The translations under genes and the position numbers were made by a program. From Mastigias papua (taxonomy: Eukaryota > Cnidaria > Scyphozoa > Rhizostomeae > Mastigiidae): a DNA stretch of 64,000 bases. The first letter of the stretch is position 1, and every line of letters begins with the position of its first letter. Positions 1-11,753 of the stretch are shown here, in pieces. The stretch is from NCBI GenBank assembly GCA_964019165.1, contig OZ025281.1, positions 10,369,888-10,433,887 of the forward strand, in the 5' to 3' direction. Under the pieces are notes generated by a model. That model saw nothing but the letters and a program-made list of their open reading frames with translations, was not told where the DNA came from and searched no databases.

Positions 1-1
1 A

Positions 2-199
2 AGCTGTGGCAGGTATGCGCGAAATAACTCACTTGTTGTGCCTCGAGTAGCAACGGAACAAGAAAGGATGTCAGCAAGGGTTCGAGGTCCAAATCTATGG
101 AATCAATTGCCAGAGACTCTAAGATCAAGTCATAATCAAGAAACTTGTAAAAGGAACATTAAGATGGCAAAAGCAGCCGTAAAATCATCAAGTTTCTAG
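2..199 (+). pseudogene. LINE ORF2 C-terminal end
   Basis: An open frame enters from outside the window and stops at TAG 197-199. Around residues 35-43 it reads GPNLWNQLPETLR, the tryptophan-containing motif found near the C-terminus of CR1/jockey-type LINE reverse transcriptase proteins. About 20 basic residues follow and then the stop. Only the last ~65 codons are inside the window, so reverse transcriptase and endonuclease cannot be judged. The AT-rich stretch after the stop (200-330) is probably its 3' UTR. The family call rests on motif resemblance. Confidence 0.55.
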
Positions 200-329
200 A
201 AGGAAGCATCTTTAATAACAGTCAAACAACAAGATTTTATTTATTATTAACTGATTTACCTTTTAATATTGTACTCTGTTTTACATAAATCTCTATATAC
301 TAAGATCCCTAAAATGCAAATGAGCTCGC

Positions 330-700
330 CTATTGTTTACATCAAAAGGACCGTCACCCACTGGGTAAAACGAACTCCTCCTAGGATCTTGGTTGGATTG
401 CCCCCAAACTTGGCCATTGGTTCCCGCCTGGTCTGAATGTCACTATTGCGTTTGGCTTTATTTTTAATATTTTTCTTCACTGAGATATTCCACTTTCTAT
501 CTGGAAATTTTTTCAGCTTTGTGTGTCGTCTTTTGTTCTTCATTGTTTTCGTCCGCAACCATAACCTGCTCTCATTACAACGTGAGATCGCACTTGTAGA
601 GGAAGTTGTTGGAATTCGTGGAAAATTTCGTTCTCTCTGTGGCAGTTGAGTGGTTGTTTTCATTCGAAAGGTTAGTTGTTGCTTGCCTGTAGCTACTTCG
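330..700 (-). repeat. Interspersed repeat copy, related to 30060-30390
   Basis: The minus strand resembles the plus strand at 30060-30390. Shared blocks include GCGGACGAAAACAATG versus GCGAACGAAAACAATG, a purine-rich lysine/arginine-coding stretch, and CTAGGAGGAGTT at the far side. A lysine-rich frame of 108 codons is open here, but the frames are not conserved between the two copies, so I do not call a protein. The family is unknown to me. Confidence 0.35.
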
Positions 701-2533
701 CTGATTATCAGTGTTTTTCTTCCCTTTTAAGCTATATATTTCCATGTTCTCAGCGAGATTGTGATACTTTTGCTCGAGGGTGATATCACCATGAAAGATC
801 TTCCGAGCAATTCGATTCTCTCTGCTACATCATAGTGCTTTTGCCGTATGTTGTGACAAATCCATGTAGAAGATATTTCATGTTGTATTTTGTGGTATAT
901 CGCTGTGTATTTCGCTTACTTTTTACGCTTTGTTGCCTGACATGGAATAACATTCGGGAAGATTTCAGTTTTGGTTGTTTTTGCTTGAGGTGAAGGTCCA
1001 GTTTTATTTTGGGGAGAATACAGTAAGCCGTAATAAAATATCTACCAGTAGAGTACTGAAATTGTTTTATCTTATTTCTTTACTTTTTTACGTGCTTTTT
1101 TGTATGACGTTTTTCGTTGTGTTCTCTACTATAACTTTGAGGGGTTTGTAGGCCCCCTTATAGTTTAAACAATAAAGGGACTGTTCTTCGTCTTTCATGT
1201 CAAGTGTGATTTCCCGGAAACTACGTGATATATTCGTTTACAAGATGCCCGAATATTTTGTACTTTACTTGCTAAGTTTCTTGGGTTTTAGCCATATAGC
1301 GTTTTGGTATCCCTCAATCTTTATTCTGCTGTAGTTTGTAAGGAGATATGCTAGGGGATTCCCAAGTTCATCTCACGATTGCAGATACATTAGATCCTTT
1401 GTTTCGGAACAACTACATTATAGAATTGTGACTGCAGAGAGTTCTGGAAGTTGTTTGGCAGAACCTACGGGAATAATTAATAATTGCTAGGATTTTAGCG
1501 TGCTATACACTTCTTGCTTACACTTGTCAGTTGGAGGAAAGGATGTCGCTATGCTAGGCCACTCGGACATTGTTTACAGTTGAGATGTTATTTGTAACCT
1601 ATACATGACTCTGTATCTTTGCAACACAGTTATTGTAGGCTAAAGCTAGGACGTCATCAAATTTATTCTGTGGATTATTGAAGCTTGATACATCTCTTTC
1701 CATGTCTTTCCCTTGCATTATTTTGAGGAAACTATCACGTGCACTCTCTTGAAAACCGTGAGGGGCGTCTCATATTACTCTCAGCCCCCGTAGCTGATGC
1801 CATCCTTATTCCCAGTACAGTTGCCAGCTAAATTCCAGTACTCTTTATTTATAACACTTTCATAGTTCTTTTCACTATGAAATGCGTCTTTGCTTAAAAA
1901 CAGTTGCACTCCTTTCTATGATCATTTGTTATAAATGCCATTAATGATTCCATAGATCATTCTGTACATGATCATATAGTTTTAAGGGAGTATTTACTAC
2001 TATATAGCATGATCATTCCTATTGTGTAGATTTGATTCTGGAGCCCCTGCCATCATCTCCCATCCCATGTACTGTTATTGTTTGAAACCCCGAGTTGATG
2101 GTTTATATTGCATAGCATGTTACCTATACATAGCAGTATTCTTTTATATTTTTTAAAGTAAGACTATGGAGTCCTCTGAGGTATCAGAATTCTATACAAC
2201 CTAATTTAATGGCTAAATAAAGTTAATATACCAGTTAACATAGTGTTACTGGATGCTACCATATTACAGGTTTATCGCTCGGACTTAATTGTGTGCCTCT
2301 TTGGAGAAGATTTGTGATCACCCACTATATCATAGTCATAGTCATACCTGTCAATTGATGGGCTATATTGTATATGTTATACACTGTTACAATTATACCA
2401 CTAGATTTTACAACACTCTCTACGTTAGAATTGAAATATGCAGGAGACAAAGCGTGATGTTGTTCACTAATGTCTCATTGTAAAGACCAGTTTGAACAAC
2501 TATGTGCTTATTTCATATATAGGAGACTAGCTT
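701..2533. other. No gene recognised
   Basis: This is AT-rich sequence with short unconserved open frames only. I see no recognisable domain, splice-consistent exon chain or terminal repeat. Confidence 0.5.
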
Positions 2534-2589
2534 AGTACAGATAGCCCACTAAACGCGGGCTCCCCTTATCCCAGTTAAAAAGTTGCAGA
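2534..2589 (+). repeat. Unpaired flank of the hairpin repeat
   Basis: This stretch, containing CACTAAACGCGGGCT, directly precedes the left hairpin arm but is not mirrored on the right. A diverged relative lies at 29072-29135 with CGCTAAACGAGGGCT and the same TTAGCCTTGGA block, so the hairpin belongs to an interspersed repeat family. Confidence 0.5.
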
Positions 2590-3057
2590 TTAGCCTTGGA
2601 ATGACTAACGCTGTGTCCCCATAAAAATGCATGGTCTACATTTTTGATGAGCAAGGATGAGAAAAGCTCGCATAGGATAACAAGAAGGTGACATCATGGG
2701 CCTCTGTTATGGAGCACGTGATCTTCGGCCTTGCATTGTGCAAATCAAAGAAAATTGCAAGAAAACATTGTGCAAGAAATGCTCGGATACCTGCGCTAGG
2801 CTACGGGGATTCTTGACTTTCAACCTTTTCCTGTACAGCCCCGTAGCCTAGCGCAGGTATCCGAGCATTTCTTGCACAATGTTTTCTTGCAATTTTCTTT
2901 GATTTGCACAATGCAAGGCTGAAGATCACGTGCTCCATAACAGAGGCCCATGATGTCACCTTCTTGTGATCCTATGCGAGCTTTTCTCATCCTTGCTCAT
3001 CGAAAATGTAGACCATGCATTTTTATGGGGACACAGCGTTAGTCATTCCAAGGCTAA
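2590..3057. repeat. Near-perfect 468-bp inverted repeat (hairpin)
   Basis: The arms 2590-2808 and 2839-3057 are 219 bp each and reverse-complementary, with three mismatches that I can see (about 98.6% identity). The loop is only 30 bp (2809-2838). Both outer ends carry TTAGCCTTGGAATGACTAACG. No open frame of note lies inside. The structure fits a fold-back or MITE-like element or a recent inverted duplication. If transcribed it would give a long double-stranded hairpin RNA. I could not define a target duplication. Confidence 0.9.
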
Positions 3058-3149
3058 GCTAGTTCTAGAACTAAATTGTAAAATGATCTGTAAAAGTAGG
3101 TTATGTGGAAATACTTAGATAGCAAGTCCACATCAGCCAGCGCTGCCGT

Positions 3150-3205
3150 AGTTTTAACCTGCTCAAACAAATAAATTGAATTGAATTAAATTAAATTGAA
3201 TTGTA
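3150..3205 (+). repeat. ATTGA-rich simple repeat, LINE tail-like
   Basis: Imperfect ATTGAATTGA/AATTAAATT units follow a short unique stretch. Many CR1-like LINEs end in such short tandem units, so this may be the 3' tail of a 5'-truncated copy. No coding remnant is left to confirm it. Confidence 0.4.
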
Positions 3206-4630
3206 TAGTGAGAGCGAAGATCTCGACAAATCAATTAGATGTAGCAAAGAGTTGCTTCCGATATGGTGAATACTGTTGCCAGGGTTGCAATGTCATTTCA
3301 GAGTGTAGCAGTCTTAGATACAGTGTCTCTGATAAAGAGTGTAAGATAAGTAGCTATTTTTAATGGCAATTTTACAGTAGTAGTATATTAACTAGGTTGT
3401 AAAGTTTGTGGTAAGTAATATGTAGGTACCTTCATCACACCATTTTATTGTTAGATTTCATAACTATAAGTCATCAAGTGCGAAGCTTTCTTGTGGAACA
3501 CAAGTTGCACAGGCAGACATTTTTAGACATTTTACATAGATGAACCACCATTGACTTTTAAAAGATATTTTATCTCAGATTATGGATAGAGTTCTTAGAG
3601 ATTCTAGACTTGGAGAAGGATTTTGGCTGTATTTGTTAAATAGTTTGTGCCTCATGGTCTAAACGTAAGATTTATAGATTCAAAGTTATTCTTCTTTTGC
3701 AATACAACATACAACATTTCATGTCTATTCATTTTTCTTTTTTTCTCTACTCATAATATTTAACAAAAAGAGTACAAAATAGCAATTTAGCATTGCAAAC
3801 AAAAGTACTAAACTAAATACTCACTCATCGAATGTTACTTTTCCCTCTGCTACTTGCAACTTAAAGGTGGTAACATAAACTGAAATAATAGTTTCACATC
3901 TATATACACATTGAGTAATGAAATATTAAGTGACTTTTACTTCAATAATCGATGGAGAATAATGCTGGCAATGAGGTAGCTCTTCTGACTGAATATGTTG
4001 TGCACAAAGACTGCACTTAAAAGTGAATTTGATATTTTTGGGACCTGCTACTTTCCATTTCTTCTCTGTTCTAATCATTCATTTACAATATAATGATCTT
4101 ACGGTCTACTCTGCAATTCTTATGCTATTGTGCAAACACTTCTGAAAGAACTCCAAAGGGAGTAAATTAAACACTTGATATTCTATGGTCTATACAAAGT
4201 AATATAAATGAACACAAAAAACGTAACTGGAAGGAATAGCAAAAATGCAATGAAAAGCGAACAAACAAGTGAAAAGAGCAAAAGCCAGCTAAATATCAAA
4301 ATGACTGCCTTGAATTCCAATGAGAAATCACAATGCATAGAATGAAATATATGATAATTGCTTGCATTCTAACTTTACTGTCTGCCAAGTATTATATTCT
4401 TCATGTTATTCAAGATTTAGGCAAAAGCATTTTGCAGTTTAAATCAGTAGAGCAAATTCCTTATTCCTTAATGTAGATACTGCAACTAATTAACACATGA
4501 AATCATGCATGACATGGATGGGCTGTAACCTGGTCATATCTACCCATAAAGGTGTAATAGGACATTACCCTTTGCATTATATGGGTCGATCAATTTCTAT
4601 GTAGCTGTTCTAGTTAGAAATATATGTGTT
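3206..4630. other. No gene recognised
   Basis: AT-rich DNA. I find no domain, splice-consistent exon chain or terminal repeat. Confidence 0.5.
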
Positions 4631-4636
4631 GTTTAA

Positions 4637-4882
4637 TAGGTCCCGTTAATGCTTCATTCCATCAGAGTCCCGTTAAGTATCCACTATGACATAAGCAGAA
4701 CGCGCACTTAGCGGGACTTGGCATGGGACATTCTAACTGGAAGACTATTCATGTTACTGTGATATCAACCGATAGTAAGGTGATGTCAGTCCTATTAGTA
4801 CCTGCTTACACTAATGAAATGACAATTGCACTCAGTCCCGCCAATGCTGCATGATGTCAAAGTCCCGCAAAGTAACTGGAAA
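4637..4882. repeat. Dispersed GTCCCG repeat units
   Basis: Two ~45-bp units with the pattern GTCCCG(T/C)(T/C)AATGCT, spacer, AGTCCCG(T/C)(T/A)AAGTA occur at 4637-4682 and 4833-4882. An inverted CTTAGCGGGACT lies between them near 4707. They directly precede the TATG array. A subterminal repeat set of a DNA element is possible, but no matching terminus was found. Confidence 0.4.
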
Positions 4883-4885
4883 TAC

Positions 4886-4937
4886 GTATGTATGTATGTA
4901 TGTATGTATGTATGTATGTATGTATGTATGTATGTAT
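4886..4937 (+). repeat. (TATG)n microsatellite
   Basis: About thirteen uninterrupted 4-bp units. Because the adjacent 4938-5220 segment reads as a minus-strand LINE 3' end, this array is best explained as that LINE's terminal (CATA)n tail. Confidence 0.95.
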
Positions 4938-5225
4938 AGAATTACTTAAAGGAGGAACTTTCTCAATAGGAAAAACTAATCGAACGAGCATCACCTCTCC
5001 TCTTATCCATAGATATTATCTGGTAGATATATTTGTATATTTGGTTATAAAATTCGCTTTGCATGTCAGTGCACAAAAAGAAAAGACTAAGATTCATCGG
5101 CCAACCTTCCTCAGCTCAAAATATAGATTTGTAGCTGTGTTTTGAACGATAATATTGGATGAGCGCTTTGGACTTCAATGGCCAATGTATTCCAAAGGCT
5201 AGCTCCTAGATAGTCCATTCAATCT
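4938..5225 (-). pseudogene. LINE 3' end: ORF2 C-terminus and 3' UTR
   Basis: On the minus strand at about 5220-5119 the frame reads GASLWNTLAIEVQSAHP, then SFKTQLQIYIL and a stop. This is the C-terminal motif of CR1/jockey-type LINE proteins. A ~170-bp 3' UTR follows and ends in the (CATA)n array. The UTR block resembles 19550-19640 (shared ACTAATCG and CTCTCTCAGTAG/ACTTTCTCAATAG segments), so two 3' ends of one family are present. Upstream of 5225 the coding frame is scrambled. Confidence 0.5.
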
Positions 5226-6715
5226 CAAACAGTTTTTTGAGAACAAATCTATACTGTTTTTTTGGGACATCTGTAGCTTGCATTTAACGGCACGTCTTGG
5301 GGATAACTAATGAATAGATGAAAGTCATGAAGGTCACGACATAGTCACGAAAGCAACTAGGTGAATTTTTTTTAAAAGAATCAAAGACGAAAGGTAAAAG
5401 TCGGAGACCAAATATCCCAGAAAGTCTCAATAGTGTAAGATCAATTAAAGTTTGAGGATAATGAGACATATGTGGTTGAAGAGAGCTAACTAGAAAACCT
5501 TTATCTTGTAATTTTAACATAGAATCAATGTACGATGCATATGTTTGACTCCAACAGTGCTGCCATTAAGTATGAAGGAGAGAAAGACAGCATGGTACAA
5601 ATAGAACAAAACGTCTAATGGAAGTTGGTCCATTATTTTCAACACAACCCGAAATGCTTCAGCTTATTTTTTGAGACTTCACTGAGCTGGCAATGTCCAG
5701 TTTAGATACACTCACCTAGGAGAAGACCTGGCAAATTAAGAGACTAAGGGGTCAGTCATATATCGATTTTGTGTTCACTTAGCGTCATTCCGAAGCTAAT
5801 TGGTGGTGGGTAAACAGCCCCAACGCTGAGGAGAATTTGCTATAACTGAATTTTCATATCATGTGTTATAAAATCACGGTAGTGCCCTGAAACAGCATTA
5901 CGTCAGCAAGGGTCTATTTTCCAGCTAGTTGAAGTTCGTTGATGTTGTCGTCATCAAATAGGTATTGAAGCTGTTCTAATTGCCGGCTCGACGGGGGTAT
6001 AGATTTTGGATGGAGCAAAGTTCTGGGCAGATAGCTATTGCAAAAGTTTGTCAATTAACTTATCTCATTTACCTAGCATGTCTACTATTGCTATGAATAA
6101 TAAAACAATTTTACTGTAGCATAATAAATACCTCTTAGTACAACTCTTGTCGGTTAGTTCCAGATTGCTCAAACCAAACCTAAAATACCGTGGATCTAGA
6201 AACATTACAATTCTTCTACAAGAGCCTATGAAAGCCATAGTACCATCGGGTTCATTAAAGCGCAACTTCAATTTACAAATTCTTTGACTTAAGAATCATA
6301 GCCAGTATAAGCATTTTTAGTATTTCACTTATACAGTTTGATGCCTTGAATACATTCTACACCGTTCTATAATGAATCTGATAGCTTACTAGATTCCAGG
6401 CCTACCTCATAATAGCAGATGCTGCTTGCAGGCCATTTTTCAGTTTGTCATCGGCTGATGGTACGCGTAAGGGGTAGTGCAGATATCCGAAATTTAGCGT
6501 CGAAATTATACTAAGCGAAGATAAAAAGCCATTTACATGAAAACAGCTTTCATAATGGGATTATCATACAAATTTAGCAAGAGCAAAACTTTGTGGCCAG
6601 TCTCTATTGGGGAATCCAGGACAAAAAATTTCATCGATACTGTATCGCTCTTGAAAGACGGTCGTTTCCTTGCTGTCAGATGCAGAGTTAAAATCCAGGT
6701 TGGGCCTGTTTCAAA
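5226..6715. other. No gene recognised
   Basis: The part up to ~5520 may be further decayed LINE on the minus strand, since a 78-codon frame is open but shows no clear motif. From 5530 to 6715 I see only short unconserved frames. Confidence 0.4.
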
Positions 6716-7104
6716 TTTATCCTCTGAAGACGTTCTTTTGTCTACCAGGTGTAGCTAGGAGGTGTCCTGCTTCAGGGAAGCGGTTATAGATATATTTGCA
6801 GACTTGCAAGGAGATTGCAGATTTGGATGGGAGAGAATTCAGGTATTTCCCAAATTCTTTAGCGAGGGATGACAATTCAGGCAGAGCAGCAGAAGGGGAA
6901 GACTGTGGAAGAAGAGGTTGAGGGGGTTCAACTACAAGGCCCTCTGAGGGACGTAAGTCATAACTCGAAATGTCGGGAACATAAGCTGGCGTGTCCAGCC
7001 CTAAAGACTCAAAAAGTAATGGTAAAAACGCAGGTGATGAACTGGTAATGGAATAATCCTGGTGGGTGGAAACGCGTTGTCTTGAACTGTCATCTCAGAG
7101 TGCT
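6716..7104 (-). pseudogene. Retroelement polyprotein fragment, 3' of LINE insertion
   Basis: The minus strand stays open without an ATG for ~125 codons and ends at a TAA near 6718. It reads FLPLLFESLGLDTPAYVP, then a proline/serine-rich linker and a segment with SLAKEFGKYLNSLPSKS. It has the same orientation as the gag/protease remnant at 8790-11239, on the other side of the LINE. I infer that it is the downstream part of the same LTR element, split by the LINE. No catalytic motif is visible in this piece. Confidence 0.4.
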
Positions 7105-7129
7105 GTTGATGAAGAAATGGAGACAGAAT

Positions 7130-8790
7130 ACAAATAAAATACAAATAAATCACTTAATATAGCGCATTTTTGATATAACATCTTAAAGTGCGCTTCACAG
7201 TTCCTAAAAGTTCCTAAAAGCTTAAAATGTCCATCTAAAACTTATTAAAAAGAAAGGTCTTTAACTTTTTCTTAAATGTTTCAACATTAACGCATTGTTT
7301 TAAATCATTAGGAATGTCATTCCACAGTCGTGGTCCCATTACACTGAATGATCTGTTTGCAAATTATTCTCTCTTTACTCTGGGAATATCTAGTTTCATG
7401 TACATATTGTTTGATCTTAATAGTCTCACACTCTTACTTAGCTTCAGCATATCTTTCAGATATTGAGGAGCTGTGCCTTTCAGTGCCTTAAAAACTAGAG
7501 TTAGAACTTTGTGTTCAATTCTGAGATGTATAGGTAACCAATGAAGTTGTTTATGACATCTTGTGCTACTTTCATGAGCTTTCCTTCCTAGTACAGCTCT
7601 GGCAGCTAACACCTGTACTCTTTGCAGCCCACTAATTTCATGTTTTGGTAGGCCAATCAAGATTGCATTCGAGTAGTCTAGGTGGGACATCACTATACCC
7701 ACAGCTATTGTTTCTGCAGCTTCATCTGTTAAAACTTTCCTCACTTGTTTCAATCTGTACAATCCATACATTGCTTTTCGACACATCTCCGTTATATGTT
7801 TTTGCATGTTGAGTTGTTCATCCATATAGGCTCCAAGGTATTTTATTACTTCAGTCCTCTTAACTAGCTCTCCATTAACATCAAGGCCCTTATTCTCACA
7901 TTTTGTAAGTTGATAAGAAGAACCAAAGTATATGTACTCCGTTTTAGAGGGATTCATTGTCAGTCTATTGCTATCCATCCAGTCTTTCACAGCAAGACAT
8001 ATTCCCTGTAGTTTCTGGTTGCCTTCACATTCATCTTGGTGGTGACTTGGTTTGAAAGATGTACTTAAAGCATGATCATCAGCATAACCATAGATATGCA
8101 GGTTTTCAGGGATAATATCTGCTATCGTACTGGCATAGATTAGGTAGAGAACTGGCCCCAAAAATGACCCTTGGGGGACAGAGCACATCACATCCTTTAG
8201 TGGAGAATATTCTGATCCTACATTGACCTTGAACTTGCGGCATCGAAGATAGGATTCAAGCCAGCTAAGAGCTACTCCTTCAATACCAAAGTGCATGGAT
8301 AGTACATCTAACAAGATATCATGGTCCACTGTATCAAATGCCGCACTAAGATCAATTGCCACTAATGCTGTCACTTCTTGCTTTTCCATCTTCCATAAGA
8401 TATCATTAAATATTTTAACTAGTGCTGTTTCACAACTATAGCTCTCTCTGGAGGCTGACTGATAGTCTGGAAGTAAGTCATTGCTGCCGCAGTGTTCCAT
8501 TAACTGTACCAGAGCAGCTTTTTCAAGTAATTTTGACAAGAAACTCAAGTTGCTTACTGGCCTATAATTATTCAATAAAAGTTCTAATACTATTTTCTTC
8601 AATGTTGGTCTGACAATTGATAATTTCCATTCTTTTGCAAAAACTCCTTGTTGCAGTGACAAGTTGATCAGTTTAGTGATAACTGGTAGAATTTTCTTCA
8701 GGATGATGTCATTTTCAGAATATTTGTAGGCATGGCATCTAGTTCACAGCACTTTGTTGACATTCCTTTTATTAGAATACGAGAGGAATG
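7130..8790 (-). pseudogene. CR1-type LINE, reverse transcriptase, 5'-truncated
   Basis: This is a non-LTR reverse transcriptase that copies its own RNA at a nicked target. The main frame covers 8662-7364 (432 codons). It shows NNYRPVSNLSFLSKLLEK (residues 31-48), the first catalytic Asp in AIDLSAAFD (D104), SVPQGSFLGP, and the active-site box YADD at 193-196. Upstream, KCCELDAMPTNILK lies in another frame (~8760-8710), so a frameshift sits near 8700. Downstream, after a TAA at 7364, the same frame continues with GPRLWNDIPNDL and ends near 7233. A 3' UTR follows with an AAATAAAATAC tail near 7130-7155. The endonuclease is missing. The element lies inside an older LTR-element remnant. Confidence 0.85.
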
Positions 8791-9540
8791 CGCAATAGAG
8801 GCGTCAGTAGGCATCGATACCACAGAAGCAAAGGCTGTTGGAAATGATACTGGACCTTCTAAGAGAAGAAAAGAATGCCAGGATTCGGCCAGATGATGAG
8901 CTGTATAAGTGGAAGCATCGTTATAGGTCATGAGGTCATCTGGTGTTTGGGAACGAATGGGGCAAAAGGCCATATCATGAGGGAGGTAGGCGGTGCCCTT
9001 TTCGGAATGAATGAGAATGTTTGTAGTAAAGAGGCGGCCAGAGGCTAAATCGTTTGTAGAGCTTGGAGACCCTGTAGAAAGAAAACCTGCATGACACAAG
9101 AGATTTGAAAAGGAAACAGAGAAACTATGTTGTCCACTAGAAGAGAACAGAGAAGGATTAGAATAAAAGGAACATAGAAAATCTCCAGTGGGTGAAAATT
9201 GGGGAACAAAAAGCATGGTGAACGTGGTAAGACGACCATTTTCCCAGACGTTAGGGACCTGCATGGTGCCCACAGCCCGTAAATCGAAGGAAGGCCCGGC
9301 GACAGACACTGGGATAGGCGGCACCAATTTGGTGAAAAGAAGGGTAGGGCTAGCTTTGGCAACTAATTCCGCATGATTTTGACTAACCAACGAAACAGAG
9401 CAGCAACTATCCAAAGGGAGGGGCAAGGACACACTACATGAGGTGATGGAAGTCCACAAAATATTGCGATGCGCAAGATCGAGGGCTGAAACAGGGGAGA
9501 GCGGGGCCGAAGGCGTGACGGCTGGCATGCCAAAAAGGGA
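8790..9540 (-). pseudogene. Retropepsin-like protease of LTR element
   Basis: The frame 9528-8698 holds LPLDSCCSVSLVSQNHAELV. In resemblance to retroviral-type aspartic proteases this is the active-site loop, but DSG has become DSC. The flap side reads ALG/AVGTMQVPNVW. The final ~30 codons of this open frame belong to the inserted LINE, not to the protease, so it is a chimeric frame made by insertion. It lies just downstream of the gag-like pieces in the same orientation. The superfamily (Gypsy or BEL) cannot be settled without reverse transcriptase. Confidence 0.55.
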
Positions 9541-9623
9541 TCTTGCACTGAACTACCCCTCGGGAACGGGGCGGGAAGGGGGTGCAGGAAGGCGTTTTTC
9601 CACTTTATACATAATGCTTGCTG

Positions 9624-10141
9624 TTAACTCCGAACGTAAACTAGCAAAAGATTCATAAATATGACGCTTAACAGAATCAAGGGTTCAGCTACATTAACTG
9701 ATACGTTAGACGAAGGGGATGAATTGTCATTCCTCTCAGCACGAGTATTAGAAGAAGGGGAGGTGATGCCACGAGAAAATCTACTCTGAGAGTGAGCTTT
9801 ATTATGAGAAAACGTCTGAGACTGAGGGGTAGGGGGAATGCGATGGAGTAAAGCCTTACACTGAGATGTGTGACGTACACTACATTTATGCAAATACCCA
9901 TTTTTACAGACATTATTGGGAAGCTCACAACGGGAAGCGGAGAAACGATTAAAATTTCTACATATTGTAGAATTCGCCCTACTGTGAAAGTTCGTAGACT
10001 TATGTGAAGAACGAATCTTTGATCTTGGTCTTTGATAGTTCTTGTACAAAGCTTGATCTGTAATAGTTTACAATCGAATGTTTGTGATGTCATGAAGTGG
10101 TATTTTACTAAGACTGCACATGGAAAGAAGACAAGAAACAA
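9624..10141 (-). pseudogene. Gag zinc-binding region (broken)
   Basis: The frame 10049-9624 contains ICRNFNRFSASRCELPNNVC, then KNGYLHKCSVRHTSQC. The C/H spacing resembles a nucleic-acid-binding zinc region of a retroelement gag. A serine/arginine-rich low-complexity tail follows. An overlapping frame (10141-9689) has no motif. The piece sits between the gag body (10457-11239) and the protease (8790-9540), as expected for gag-pro order. Frameshifts separate all three. Confidence 0.45.
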
Positions 10142-10456
10142 TGAAATATCAGTGAAGTTGCCTCAAACGAGAACAGAGTTTGGACGATAAGGAGTCAATT
10201 TTTCATCTGCGAAAGAATATAACTCCTTGCCTTTTCAGGCGAGAAAAACCAACTCTCGACTTCTTTTTAGAAAGTTTCTTGATTGCTTTTTTAATGATTT
10301 TTAGTTTTTTATCTATTCTGTAAGATCTTTTATCTTTCAAGCTATATATGGACATTGTTCCTACTCCCTATAAAGGAAGCTGGACCCTGTTTATAACAGT
10401 ATGTAAATACTGATAGGTTATCCTGTCAAAACATTTGTATATTACTACTTCTATTC

Positions 10457-11239
10457 TTAAGAGCGTCTCGGAGCGGAATAGAGCACGTCTGCAGGCATGG
10501 ATAAGGAATCGGGAACTATCATTGCTTCGTGGCGCTTAGCACAATCGATTGCAGCCAACAAATCCTTGAACGGTTGATCTCTACTGATGAGGGACTTGGC
10601 AAGTTCTGGGAGCAGCTTCATGCTAAAGGCGTGGACCAGCTCTAGTTGATTTCCATCAGAAGAAGAATGAATGCCGGGAATGAGTTTTTCTAATGAGTTC
10701 TGAGTTTCTAGGAAACGATCAGCAAAATTCGAGATAGATTCGAAAGGGTTTTGACGCATTGAGTAGTAAGTAGCAAGAAGAGTTCAAATTTTTTGGTAAA
10801 CAGGAATGCCGTGCTGGTTGCGAAGAGTCTATAGACAGGCATCGTAAAGCTTGCGAAATTCCTCAATGCTAGTTTTGTGAAAAATTTCAGCCTTGTGTTG
10901 CGTTTCATACGATGACATGGTATCAAAGGCACGGGAATCGTTCTGGCATTGCTGCTTGAGATAAGGAATCCTGAACCGTGGGTCTACGCTGGACGAAGAC
11001 AAAACCTGCGAAAGCTGATCCAGGAAACGATCTAGAAACTCACCGCCTGTAAATTCAGGTAAGGAGAGTGGAAGCAGACTTAACGTAGAAGCGGGTGGCG
11101 AGGACTGAGAGTGTACGGAGGTAGATAAGTCTGCAACAGCTTTTGAAAAATCCTGGATTTGAACTTGTGTGCGAGAAGAATGTTCTTTTGAGGACTGATG
11201 TTGCGCACGAATGGCTCCAACAAGGCCAGGAATTCTCAT
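10457..11239 (-). pseudogene. LTR-retrotransposon Gag-like protein, two frames
   Basis: The first frame, 11239-10829 (136 codons), carries LPLSLPEFTGGEFLDRFLDQ, then DPRFRIPYLKQQCQND and a helix-rich stretch. The second frame, 10759-10457 (100 codons), carries SISNFADRFLETQNSLEKLI, LVHAFSMKLLPELAKSLIS and FKDLLAAIDCAKRHEA. This order and composition are typical of retrotransposon Gag capsid-like domains of invertebrates. The two frames are joined by a broken stretch (10760-10828). The start ATG at 11239 is plausible, but no LTR was found upstream. Confidence 0.55.
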
Positions 11240-11753
11240 TTAAAGTGAGTTAAGACGAATAAACTTCTGCCAAGCTACAGTTCCTGCCAATAGTAGTGGG
11301 GATACTTATACAATTCTATGAAGTTCCAACTCTTGCCGCTTTTCCGTAACACCATTTAAAATGTAAACCCACTCCCCATTAAAAATGCTGATGTGATAGC
11401 GAAACCCTTATTTTTATACACAGGCATCACTTTGAGCCTTCGAGTTGCTCACATTTGCATGATACAACAGTGTTTAACGGACGGGGGAGGGGATACTATA
11501 GCTCGTCTATACTGTAAATCATAGCTAGTGTTCCAAGAATTTTGGCAGGCATTGAAAAGTCATGGAGAAGATGATTAAAATTGATAGGAAGATTAAACTA
11601 GTAGCTGTTGTTTTATTAATTAAGATTCTAAGCGAAGAACTGTAGTTTGTTACTTTCTTTTTCTGCTACAGTGGTAGTAACAGAATGCCAAGAAAAATCA
11701 GTTTGCAATTCTTGAACAATTTCTTACTCAAACTCAATTTCTATTCGTTTTAG

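Noticed and set aside
70..100. GGGTTCGAGGTCC as a tRNA T-loop
   Set aside because: It lies within the LINE coding frame, and no cloverleaf could be built around it.
4888..5145. 85-codon frame starting in the TATG array
   Set aside because: The Met-Tyr-Val-Cys repeats come from the microsatellite, and the rest is LINE 3' UTR read on the wrong strand.
9188..9658. Plus-strand frames of 62-71 codons
   Set aside because: They are antisense to the retropepsin remnant and have no motif.
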